Below, piece after piece: positions 17,222 through 24,335 of a stretch of DNA of 39,770 nucleotides. The notes below the pieces were generated by a model, which did no database searches, was not told the origin of the DNA, and saw only the letters and a program-made list of their open reading frames with translations. The position numbers were made by a program, and so were the translations under genes. The stretch comes from JAHDBG01 sp963922685. GTDB lineage: Bacteria; Pseudomonadota; Gammaproteobacteria; Chromatiales; Chromatiaceae. Within the stretch, counting starts at the first letter, position 1. Every line of letters starts with the position of its first letter. The DNA is taken from NCBI GenBank assembly GCA_963922685.1, contig CAWUJM010000011.1:1-39770 (forward strand). The letters run 5' to 3'.

Positions 17222-18022
17222 ATGCCCACAACACAAACCCATGTCACCCCTTTTCAGCCTGCCAGACCGTCGGCGGGTCATGTGCATCTGGTCGGTGCCG
17301 GGCCAGGCGATCCGGAGTTGCTGACCCTGCGGGCCCATCGCCTGATCTGTCAGGCGCACTTAATTGTGCATGACCGGCTGATTGCCCCGGAGATCTTAGC
17401 GTTGGCAGCGGATAGCGCCGAACGGATTAACGTCGGCAAGCAGGGCTTCGGCAGGAGCTGGCGTCAGTCGGACATCAATGCATTGCTGATCCGGCTGGCG
17501 CAGACGGGCAGGGCAGTGGTACGCCTCAAGTCGGGTGATCCCGCTCTGTTCGGACGACTGGATGAAGAAACCAGTGCACTGGAAGAGGCAGGCATCACCT
17601 GGTCTGTCGTGCCGGGGATCACAGCAGCTTCTGCAGCAAGTGCGGCACTGGGCCAGTCACTCACCCGTCGCCAGCGCAACAGCAGTATCCAGCTGGTGAC
17701 CGGACACGACATGCAGGGCTTTGCGCCCCATGACTGGCGCAGCCTGGCCCGACCCGGCAATGTATTCGCAGTGTATATGGGCATCCGCGCGGCCCGCTTC
17801 ATGCAGGGCCATCTGCTGATGCAGGGGGCTGCGGCGCACACCCCGGTCAGCATCGTTGAAGATGCCTCACGTCCCACGCAACGTATCATTGCGGTGACGC
17901 TCGGCACACTGGTGGCACAACTGACACAGCACGAGATTACCGGCCCGACGATCCTGTTGTATGGCCTGGAGCCGCAACAGGCACAGGCTGCTGCCAGACC
18001 GTGCCAGCAGGTGGCAGTATGA
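17222..18022 (+). CDS. cobA: Uroporphyrinogen-III C-methyltransferase
   Basis: Methylates uroporphyrinogen III twice with SAM to give precorrin-2, the branch point to siroheme and cobalamin. The 266 residues carry the SAM-pocket motifs VHLVGAGPGDPELLTL and VVRLKSGDPALFGR, plus the TVVPGITAASA-like segment SVVPGITAASAASA and the late GPTILLYG. The ATG at 17222 is chosen; the longer upstream frame runs through repeat copy B. It contains only the methyltransferase domain, not the dehydrogenase/chelatase domain of CysG, so those steps must be encoded elsewhere. Next to cysI its likely job is siroheme supply. DUF2849 follows with an ATGA overlap. Confidence 0.93.
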   Translation: MPTTQTHVTPFQPARPSAGHVHLVGAGPGDPELLTLRAHRLICQAHLIVHDRLIAPEILALAADSAERINVGKQGFGRSWRQSDINALLIRLAQTGRAVVRLKSGDPALFGRLDEETSALEEAGITWSVVPGITAASAASAALGQSLTRRQRNSSIQLVTGHDMQGFAPHDWRSLARPGNVFAVYMGIRAARFMQGHLLMQGAAAHTPVSIVEDASRPTQRIIAVTLGTLVAQLTQHEITGPTILLYGLEPQQAQAAARPCQQVAV

Positions 18023-18318
18023 GCAAGCGATTCAGACCAGGCGTGATCACTGCCAACGATCTGCGCAATGGAGAAGTGGTTTATTTTGCCGCTGCAGATC
18101 AGTGGAGCGGCGATCATACTCAGGCCGAATGGCTGGCAGATCCAGTCCGGGCGGCGCAACGTCTCACCCGGGCCCAACAGGACAGCCATATCGTGGTGGA
18201 TCCGTATCTGGCGGAAGCACAACTGAATGCTGCCGGAGAACCGGAGCCGACCCATTTCCGTGAACAATTCCGTACCCGGGGGCCTTCCAATTACTGGCAC
18301 GGTAAACAGGCCACCTGA
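18019..18318 (+). CDS. DUF2849 protein of the sulfite-reduction cluster
   Basis: A 99-residue protein beginning MSKRFRPGVITANDLRNGEV and containing VYFAADQW-like and YLAEAQLNAAGEPEPTHFRE segments typical of DUF2849. Members are usually found between a siroheme methyltransferase gene and a sulfite reductase gene, mainly in Alphaproteobacteria, and have no established biochemical role; a part in delivering siroheme or electrons to the reductase is only a guess from context. The start at 18019 overlaps the cobA stop. No membrane segment, signal peptide or cysteine is seen. Confidence 0.85.
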   Translation: MSKRFRPGVITANDLRNGEVVYFAAADQWSGDHTQAEWLADPVRAAQRLTRAQQDSHIVVDPYLAEAQLNAAGEPEPTHFREQFRTRGPSNYWHGKQAT

Positions 18319-18350
18319 CTCCCTGATAATGGGTGCGATTCAGGATCTCA

Positions 18351-18464
18351 GTGCCAGCGTTATCCGGTCATCGCCCCCCCACGGATGGGTTTATGGCGTA
18401 CCTCGGAGAGCAGACCCGGGAATGCTGACATCATCCGGCGCACCAGTCCACATCAGTCTGAGTC
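18351..18464 (+). repeat. Nested-hairpin repeat, copy C (rearranged)
   Basis: The first 20 bases (18351-18370) are identical to the left flank and arm start of copy A (16601-16620). After a short C run, 18376-18409 matches the right half of copy B (CCCCCACGGATGGGTTTATGG, then CGTACCTCGGAGA). The left arm core and the inner hairpin are missing, so this copy cannot form the nested fold. Weaker similarity to the copy B flank continues to about 18464 (ATGCTGACA, CCACATCAGT), 38 bases before cysI. Confidence 0.75.
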
Positions 18465-18502
18465 GCGCCCCCTGATATTTGCCGTTATGCAGAAATCACA
18501 TC

Positions 18503-20149
18503 ATGTATTCGTATCAGCCCTTTGATAAGGCATTTGTCAGACGCCGCATTGCGCAGTTTCGCGAGCAGATCCGGCGACGGCTTGATGGCAGCCTGACAGA
18601 AGAGGAATTTAAGCCATTCCGCCTGATGAATGGCCTGTATCTGCAACTGCATGCGTATATGTTACGGGTGGCGATTCCGTACGGTACCTTCAGTCCGGTA
18701 CAACTGCGCCAGATGGCATACATCGCAGATCGCTGGGACAAGGGCTACGGCCATTTCACCACCCGGCAGAACATCCAGTATAACTGGCCGCAACTGGACA
18801 ATGTGGCCGATATTCTGGAGGCGTTAGCGGATGTTGATATGCATGCGATCCAGACCTCCGGCAACTGCATCCGCAATGTCACAGCCGATCATTTTGCCGG
18901 AGCGGCGGCAGATGAAATTGAAGATCCACGCCCGACAGCTGAACTGATCCGGCAATGGTCTACGGATCATCCCGAATTTATGTTTCTGCCGCGTAAATTC
19001 AAGATAGCTTTGACGGGCAGCCCGCAGGATCGGGCCGTGACCCGTGCGCATGATATCGGCCTGCAGATGCAGCGTGATGCGACCGGTGCTCCGGGCTATG
19101 CCGTGATTGTGGGCGGTGGTCTGGGACGGACTCCGGTGATCGGTCAGGTGATCCGTGAATTTCTGCCGAAGGCAGAATTGCTCCCTTACCTGGAAGCGAT
19201 TCTCAGCGTCTATAACAGCATCGGGCGGCGCGATAATCTGTACAAGGCACGCATCAAGATTACTGTGCAGCAGGTTGGCCTGGAGGCATTTCGCACCCAG
19301 GTGGAAGAACGCTTTCAGCGTATCCGACCACACTTCAGCGGCGTGGATCAGGCCTTACTCACTGAGCTGGAAGCGGCATTTGCACCGCCTGAATACAAGA
19401 CAGCCGATACCAGTGCCTTCGATCAGGCCAGGCAACGGGATCCGATCTTTAATGCCTGGGCCGGAACCAACCTGCATCCGCACAAACAGCCGGATTATGC
19501 GATTGTCACTGTCTCACTGAAGGCACACGGACAGACACCGGGTGATATCAACAGTCACCAGATGCGTGTCCTGGCTGATCTGGCTGAGACCTGCGGGCAC
19601 AGCGATTTGCGGGCCAGTCACGAACAGAATCTGATCCTGCCACATGTGCACAAAGGCGATCTGCCGGCACTGCATGCCACATTGCGTAAACACGGACTGG
19701 CGACTGCGAATATCGGTCTGATCTCAGACATGATCGCCTGCCCGGGGATGGACTATTGTTCGCTGGCGATGGCCCGTTCCATTCCGATCGCACAACAGAT
19801 CGCACAACGATTTGATGAGCTGGAACACCAGATCGGTCCGCTGAAGGTCAAGATTTCCGGTTGTATCAATGCGTGTGGCCATCACCATGTCGGCCATATC
19901 GGTATCCTCGGCATGGAGCGGGGCGGTGTTGAAAGCTATCAGATCACCCTCGGTGGTGATCATACCGAACAGGCAACGCTGGGTAAGCGCACCGGACAGG
20001 GCTTTTCGTACGAAGACATTCTCCCGGCTCTGGAACGACTCATACAGGCCTATCTGGCACAGCGCCGCACCGACGATGAACCCTTTATTGATACCTATCG
20101 CCGCTTAGGTCCGGCACCCTTTAAGACAGCTCTGTATGCCCATGTCTGA
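18503..20149 (+). CDS. cysI: Nitrite/sulfite reductase, siroheme protein
   Basis: Reduces sulfite to sulfide with six electrons through a coupled siroheme and 4Fe-4S cluster. The 548 residues contain the two repeated ferredoxin-like/catalytic halves; cluster ligands appear as ACPGMDYC and SGCINACGHHH near 415-465. QNIQYNWP and TSGNCIRN belong to the N-terminal half. The ATG at 18503 starts MYSYQPFDKAF, normal for this subgroup; a TTG start eight codons earlier is possible. No flavoprotein (cysJ) is adjacent, so the electron donor is probably ferredoxin or a distant gene. cysH follows with an overlap. Sulfite rather than nitrite is preferred because of the cysH context. Confidence 0.92.
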   Translation: MYSYQPFDKAFVRRRIAQFREQIRRRLDGSLTEEEFKPFRLMNGLYLQLHAYMLRVAIPYGTFSPVQLRQMAYIADRWDKGYGHFTTRQNIQYNWPQLDNVADILEALADVDMHAIQTSGNCIRNVTADHFAGAAADEIEDPRPTAELIRQWSTDHPEFMFLPRKFKIALTGSPQDRAVTRAHDIGLQMQRDATGAPGYAVIVGGGLGRTPVIGQVIREFLPKAELLPYLEAILSVYNSIGRRDNLYKARIKITVQQVGLEAFRTQVEERFQRIRPHFSGVDQALLTELEAAFAPPEYKTADTSAFDQARQRDPIFNAWAGTNLHPHKQPDYAIVTVSLKAHGQTPGDINSHQMRVLADLAETCGHSDLRASHEQNLILPHVHKGDLPALHATLRKHGLATANIGLISDMIACPGMDYCSLAMARSIPIAQQIAQRFDELEHQIGPLKVKISGCINACGHHHVGHIGILGMERGGVESYQITLGGDHTEQATLGKRTGQGFSYEDILPALERLIQAYLAQRRTDDEPFIDTYRRLGPAPFKTALYAHV

Positions 20150-20891
20150 ACGAAACTCACTTACCGCCCGCGTTGCCGGGTTGAATGCAGATTATCGTGG
20201 CCAGCCGACCCGGTTGTTTATTGAACAGGCACTGCGCGATCCGCGCCTGGGCCGGATTGCACTGGTGTCTTCCTTCGGTGCTGAGTCAGCCATCCTGTTG
20301 CATCTGGTGGCACGCGTGAATCCGACGACCCCGGTACTATTTATTGATACCGGTAAGCTGTTTCCGGAAACGTTGGCGTACCAGCAACAACTGACCGAAC
20401 AGCTCAGGCTGACAGATCTGCGTATCTTAAGACCTGACCCTAAGGCACTGGCAGTACAGGATCCTGATGGTAGCCTGCACCAGACAGCACCGAACAGCTG
20501 CTGCGAGCTGCGTAAGGTACGCCCGTTACAACAGGCCCTGCGTGGTTTTGATGCCTGGATCAGCGGTCGCAAGCGATATCAGAGTGATACCCGGGCAGAC
20601 CTGGACTATTTCGAGAATGAGCAGGATCAGCGCATCAAGATCAATCCGCTGGCACACTGGACACCACAGGAGCTGGAAGACTATCGGCAACAACACCAGT
20701 TACCGGCCCATCCGCTGGTAGCGCAGGGCTATCGGTCTATCGGTTGTGCACCCTGCACCTCACCTGTTGCCGGGCATGAAGGCAGTCGGGCTGGCCGCTG
20801 GCGTAACAGCGTGAAACAAGAATGTGGTATCCATTTTATGAATGGCCGCATCCAGCGTCTGAACACCACACCGGTCACCCAGGCGGCATGA
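20142..20891 (+). CDS. cysH: Adenylylsulfate (APS) reductase, assimilatory
   Basis: Reduces APS (or PAPS) to sulfite. The 249 residues show the PP-loop-like SSFGAESA (43-50), FIDTGKLFPET (68-77), and the catalytic KQECGIHF with Cys228. The four cysteines that bind a 4Fe-4S cluster in APS-specific enzymes are present: C120-C121 (SCCELRK) and C202/C205 (GCAPCT). This supports APS as substrate, so APS kinase would not be needed for assimilation. ATG codons occur at 20136 and 20142; both overlap the cysI stop. DUF934 follows through an ATGA overlap. Confidence 0.94.
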   Translation: MSERNSLTARVAGLNADYRGQPTRLFIEQALRDPRLGRIALVSSFGAESAILLHLVARVNPTTPVLFIDTGKLFPETLAYQQQLTEQLRLTDLRILRPDPKALAVQDPDGSLHQTAPNSCCELRKVRPLQQALRGFDAWISGRKRYQSDTRADLDYFENEQDQRIKINPLAHWTPQELEDYRQQHQLPAHPLVAQGYRSIGCAPCTSPVAGHEGSRAGRWRNSVKQECGIHFMNGRIQRLNTTPVTQAA

Positions 20892-21316
20892 ACATCATCC
20901 TCGTTACAGATGCAGGCTTTCAGGAAGAGACCCAACCCTTGACCTGGGTAGGGTATATACCAGGAATGGCTTGGCCTGACGGTGTCTGCGCAACAGACAT
21001 TCCTGCCACCACAGATCCAGAACAGTTAGATGCACATCTGGATCATATCAGTCATATCCGCATCACCTTTCCGAAGTTCAGTGACGGGCGCGGCTATACG
21101 CTGGCCCGTCAGCTACGTTTACGGGGCTACCGGGGTCATTTGCGTGCTGCCGGAGATCTGCTCCCGGACCAGTATGCGATCGCCCGTCAGGTTGGCTTCG
21201 ACGTCATTGAACTCACTTCCGAACAGGCGACCCGCCATCCCGAGGCCTGCTGGCGCAGGCGCGCAGACTGGTCACAGCATGACTATCAGGCCCGCCTCGG
21301 CTGTCATCTCAATTAA
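20888..21316 (+). CDS. DUF934 protein of the sulfite-reduction cluster
   Basis: A 142-residue member of DUF934, a family found beside cysI/cysH in many Proteobacteria and often labelled 'oxidoreductase', without firm evidence of function. The signature region IRITFPKFSDGRGYTLARQLR and GHLRAAGDLLPDQYAIARQVGFD is clear. It starts inside the cysH stop codon (ATGA), so it is the last gene of a translationally coupled trio. Its stop overlaps by four bases the stop of the convergent secreted-protein gene, marking a sharp border with AT-rich DNA. Confidence 0.88.
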   Translation: MNIILVTDAGFQEETQPLTWVGYIPGMAWPDGVCATDIPATTDPEQLDAHLDHISHIRITFPKFSDGRGYTLARQLRLRGYRGHLRAAGDLLPDQYAIARQVGFDVIELTSEQATRHPEACWRRRADWSQHDYQARLGCHLN

Positions 21317-21819
21317 TCTATTCGCTTGATTTCTGTTATTGTAAGCTGTTTTAAGATTCTGTTGGCATAGTGTGTTAAACCGGAATCGCAACTGTTGGAA
21401 ACATTCAACATAGATTCAGTTAATTGTTTGTGTAACAGCTTCAACTCATCAAATGTGTCACCGGAATAATCGGTGAATATAATGCCATTAAACTGCGATA
21501 ACCAGCGCTCAAAAGAGTCTGGTTTATCTGCCAGCATAGGTAACATCAACTCAGGATGAAAAATTAATGCACGAATGATCAGAGTTGACACCTCTCCGGT
21601 CGTTGCGCCATCTCTGCGATGCCAGATCTCAGATAAAGTATTGATAACCGGGATGAGTTCATAAGAACGATTACCGGATACAGTTTTTTCAACCTGCTGG
21701 AAATTATCGGCCATCCAGGTCAGATTAATTTCATTTTTTATTGATACTGCCTGAGCAGGCAGAGAGCACAGAAAAAAAAGAAAAAAAATTATTTTTTTAT
21801 TTATTATCTGCAAATTCAT
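21313..21819 (-). CDS. Secreted protein of unknown function
   Basis: A 168-residue protein that I do not recognise. Residues 1-24 are a signal peptide (basic start, IIFFLFFLCSLPAQA) with likely cleavage after AQA, so the product is periplasmic or exported. The mature part is mostly helical with Trp and Leu-rich segments and ends with a single Cys in SNSCDSG. The gene is markedly AT-rich, and its signal-peptide codons contain two 8-base homopolymers (21772-21779 and 21781-21788) plus a 7-base run (21792-21798). It overlaps the upstream DUF5675 gene by 23 bases. A partner or immunity role for the DUF5675 protein is possible but unproven. Confidence 0.65.
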   Translation of the reverse strand: MNLQIINKKIIFFLFFLCSLPAQAVSIKNEINLTWMADNFQQVEKTVSGNRSYELIPVINTLSEIWHRRDGATTGEVSTLIIRALIFHPELMLPMLADKPDSFERWLSQFNGIIFTDYSGDTFDELKLLHKQLTESMLNVSNSCDSGLTHYANRILKQLTITEIKRID

Positions 21820-22228
21820 TAGTGATAATCACACTGATGAGTGTCGAGCTTTCTATAGCAGAAAAAATTTCTTTTAAAGCCTTTTTGCTATCTGTTACAT
21901 AATAGTGTTTTTCTTCAGAAACTCCCCAATTTTTTCCCGGCATTAAACAGCTTTCTGTGTTTTCATGATAGTTTCCTGCATGAATCAGTATTTTTGAACG
22001 CCCCGGAATTTTCTGCAGTTCATAAACACCAGAATACTTTTTTGAAGAATAGGGTAATATCTGATATGTCCCTGCCTTGATTCTCTGGTCAGAACCAGCT
22101 GTTTCGGAATCAGGCCCGCCCGGTTCCAGTACAAACCAGCTTTTTGTTATACCATTGATCGTTAATTTTCCCAGGGTTGTTTTTCCGTGTTGCTGCTGTC
22201 TTCTGACATAAACAGTTGATATCTTCAC
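21797..22228 (-). CDS. DUF5675 family protein
   Basis: A 143-residue protein matching the DUF5675 pattern: TLGKLTINGI near the start, then FVLEPGG, the RIKAGTYQILPY segment, VYELQKIPGRSKILIHAGN and ESCLMPGKNWG. The H-x-G and later Cys resemble, in order only, the His and Cys of YkuD-type L,D-transpeptidases; that link is my inference. It has no signal peptide. The family occurs in phages, mobile elements and possible effector loci and has no known role. The gene is AT-rich compared with its neighbours, suggesting recent gain. It is followed, with overlap, by a secreted protein. Confidence 0.72.
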   Translation of the reverse strand: MKISTVYVRRQQQHGKTTLGKLTINGITKSWFVLEPGGPDSETAGSDQRIKAGTYQILPYSSKKYSGVYELQKIPGRSKILIHAGNYHENTESCLMPGKNWGVSEEKHYYVTDSKKALKEIFSAIESSTLISVIITNEFADNK

Positions 22229-22283
22229 AATTAACTTCTTCAGATATATAAAAAATCAGGGAGAACTAAAAAAAGAGATTACC

Positions 22284-22829
22284 TTAACCCTTAAACGCAT
22301 CATCAGACTCTAAATATTCTGACTCTGCTGCGGTACTGACACGTCCCAGTATCTTATTCCGGTGTGGGAAACGGCCAAATCTTTTTATTATTTCCCTGTG
22401 GTGCTGCGCAAATTTCAGGTTGTTGTGCAGATTATATTTTGCAAATAATGTAACGGATAAGTTCTGGTCCGCTAATTTTTCACTATGCATCAGTGGCATA
22501 AACAGAAAGGATAGCTTATCCTCACTGATCTTTTTGTCAAAACCCTTCTCAATTGCAAATAACGTTATTTCAATCGCCTTGCTTTCTGTCTGAAAACCTT
22601 CAGGCTGGTTTCTGAACATGTTAAGAGGCATCTGATCTAATATAATCACAAGTGCCAGACATCCTTCCGGTGTGTCTTTCCATTCATCCAGTTTACCCGA
22701 TGCTGCACTTTGCAATAATGTCTCATAACGCGTTTTTATTTCATGATCCAGTGCGGGAGTAGACGAAAACCAATGTTTTCTTATTCTTTCGGAATACCAG
22801 TACGCAATAATCTGATCTGGATTCGTCAT
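22284..22829 (-). CDS. DUF924 family protein
   Basis: A 181-residue cytoplasmic, mostly helical protein of DUF924. Typical segments: IIAYWYSERIRKHWF at the start, LALVIILDQMPLNMFRN in the middle, LFMPLMHSEKLADQNLSV, and RFGRFPHRNKILGR near the C-terminus. The fold is said to be TPR-like; no reaction is assigned. The start at 22829 (MTNPDQII) fits the family better than a longer frame from 22886. GC is lower than in lptE upstream. The 55 bases downstream before the DUF5675 gene show no clear terminator. Confidence 0.85.
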   Translation of the reverse strand: MTNPDQIIAYWYSERIRKHWFSSTPALDHEIKTRYETLLQSAASGKLDEWKDTPEGCLALVIILDQMPLNMFRNQPEGFQTESKAIEITLFAIEKGFDKKISEDKLSFLFMPLMHSEKLADQNLSVTLFAKYNLHNNLKFAQHHREIIKRFGRFPHRNKILGRVSTAAESEYLESDDAFKG

Positions 22830-22897
22830 AATCTTACCTGTCGTAGCAGAACCGGCCATGATTCTCCGATGAAACGTTGTTTGCACCGGACTTGAGA

Positions 22898-23431
22898 TCA
22901 GGAAGTGGTTAGCATACGTAACATGCGTGTAACCAGTTCACGTTGCATATCAGCACGTAATTGTTGTGCTTCCCGGTCACTGCTGAGTCGGTCTGCCTGT
23001 GGTTGATGCACAATACGGCTGGTGCGGATTCTGGTGGGATTCAGGGGCGGGGCTTGTTGCGGCTGGCGCAGGGCAAACTGCCAGCTCAGGATCAGTTCAT
23101 ATTCTGCTGCTTCATTCTGTGCGTTGACGCTGAACAGGCGTGTATCCTGCTGCAGATCGGAAATCTCCAGAATGCGCTGTCCATCTCTGGCGACGAGTTG
23201 TACGCCGGCCTGATGCAGCTGGCGAGTGATTTCGTGTGCCAGATCGGAATAGGGTGCGATACCCTGCAGTTGCCACGGACCGGAAATATGGGCCAGTTGC
23301 GGGAGTTGGCCACGCAGCTGAAATCCGCAGGCACTTATCACGCTCAGAATCAGCAGGGCACTTATGCCGCGCAGGAATGCTGATCCGGAACAGGGTGTCA
23401 CAGGTCTACGGCGTGTTTTCGGTGGTATCAT
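22898..23431 (-). CDS. lptE: LPS-assembly lipoprotein LptE
   Basis: Outer-membrane lipoprotein that plugs the LptD barrel and helps place lipopolysaccharide on the cell surface. The 177 residues have a basic N-terminus, a hydrophobic stretch and a lipobox ISACGFQLRG, the usual start of mature LptE. The mature part contains EISDLQQDTRLFSVN and a DREAQQLRADMQRELVTRMLRML C-terminal helix (given in parts: REAQQLRADM, VTRMLRML). In most Gammaproteobacteria it lies between leuS and holA; here it follows the formylglycine-generating enzyme with 26 bases of overlap. ATG at 23431 chosen over a GTG one codon earlier. Confidence 0.85.
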   Translation of the reverse strand: MIPPKTRRRPVTPCSGSAFLRGISALLILSVISACGFQLRGQLPQLAHISGPWQLQGIAPYSDLAHEITRQLHQAGVQLVARDGQRILEISDLQQDTRLFSVNAQNEAAEYELILSWQFALRQPQQAPPLNPTRIRTSRIVHQPQADRLSSDREAQQLRADMQRELVTRMLRMLTTS

Positions 23432-24335
23432 CACGAGCTGTCCGGAAGCCGATATGACTTGCGCCTAACCCGACCTCCTGAGGTTGCCGGGCCCCGGTTC
23501 TGGCGCGGGCGCAATAGTTGGCAGCGCATAAATAAGAGCCACCTTTGATGGTATAACGTCTGGTATCACCCGGTTGATAGGTGCTGTCGGTCCACTCCCA
23601 GACATTGCCTAACAGGTCATACAGGCCTTGCTTATCTGGCGCGAAGCTGCCCACCGGCGCAGTGCCTGCATAGCCATCCTGCTGGCTGTTGAAGTGCGGA
23701 AAATGGCCATCCCAGATGTTCGCGGTCGGGGGTTCAGTCTGGTACTGAACCACTGATCCACCTTGTTCTGCAGCAAACTCCCATTCGTCTTCTGTCGGCA
23801 ACCGTCGTCCCCGCCATTGCGCATAGGCCTGTGCATCCTGCAGCGCGATGTGTACCACCGGGTGCTGTTCGCTATCTGGCAGGTTGCTGAAGTTGCCTTG
23901 CGGATTGCGCCAGTTTGCTTCTGTGCTGAAGCGCCAGCTTCCCGGTGTATGCAACGCAGGCAGGATAAATAAGGCAGAACCGGGCTGAAAGAACTTGTCA
24001 GGCTGACCGGGATAGTCAGCACGCTCAGGGCCTGTCTCGGCAACTGTCTGGTAGCCGGTGGCTGCCACAAACTGACGAAATTCAGTGACGGTGACTTCGT
24101 GTGTATCCAGACAGAATGGTGCTATAACGACTTCTTCGGGCGGACGTTCCTCCGGATAATGTGGTTTTGTGCCCAACATGATCTGACCACCGGTAAAACA
24201 GACTTCTGTCTGTTGCTGATTTTCGTCTGTATTCTGTGCCAGGGCGTTGGTTGCAATACCCAGGCACAGGATGCAGAGTAATGTCACATGGTGATATACC
24301 GGTTTGGTGTTAATCGCCGTATTCACAATTATCAT
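23406..24335 (-). CDS. Exported formylglycine-generating enzyme
   Basis: Oxidises the active-site cysteine of sulfatases to formylglycine with oxygen. The protein (309 residues from this ATG) has a hydrophobic export segment ending ATNALAQ near residue 34, then the FGE-sulfatase fold: LDTHEVTVTEFRQFV, GRRLPTEDEWEFAA, GNVWEWTDS and the catalytic segment KGGSYLCAANYCARAR, where Cys270 and Cys275 correspond to the copper-binding pair of true FGEs. Many relatives lack these cysteines, so this copy is probably active. It overlaps the sulfatase 3' end by 26 bases, so the enzyme and its likely substrate are co-made. A later GTG start would give a shorter signal peptide. Confidence 0.85.
   Translation of the reverse strand: MIIVNTAINTKPVYHHVTLLCILCLGIATNALAQNTDENQQQTEVCFTGGQIMLGTKPHYPEERPPEEVVIAPFCLDTHEVTVTEFRQFVAATGYQTVAETGPERADYPGQPDKFFQPGSALFILPALHTPGSWRFSTEANWRNPQGNFSNLPDSEQHPVVHIALQDAQAYAQWRGRRLPTEDEWEFAAEQGGSVVQYQTEPPTANIWDGHFPHFNSQQDGYAGTAPVGSFAPDKQGLYDLLGNVWEWTDSTYQPGDTRRYTIKGGSYLCAANYCARARTGARQPQEVGLGASHIGFRTARDDTTENTP

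Noticed and set aside
17464..18300. 278-codon minus-strand frame opposite cobA and DUF2849
   Set aside because: Antisense shadow of two well-supported genes; its sequence is rich in Ser, Arg and Cys without motifs.
16601..18464. CRISPR array
   Set aside because: The repeats are few, palindromic, of mixed orientation and unevenly spaced, and no cas gene is in the window.
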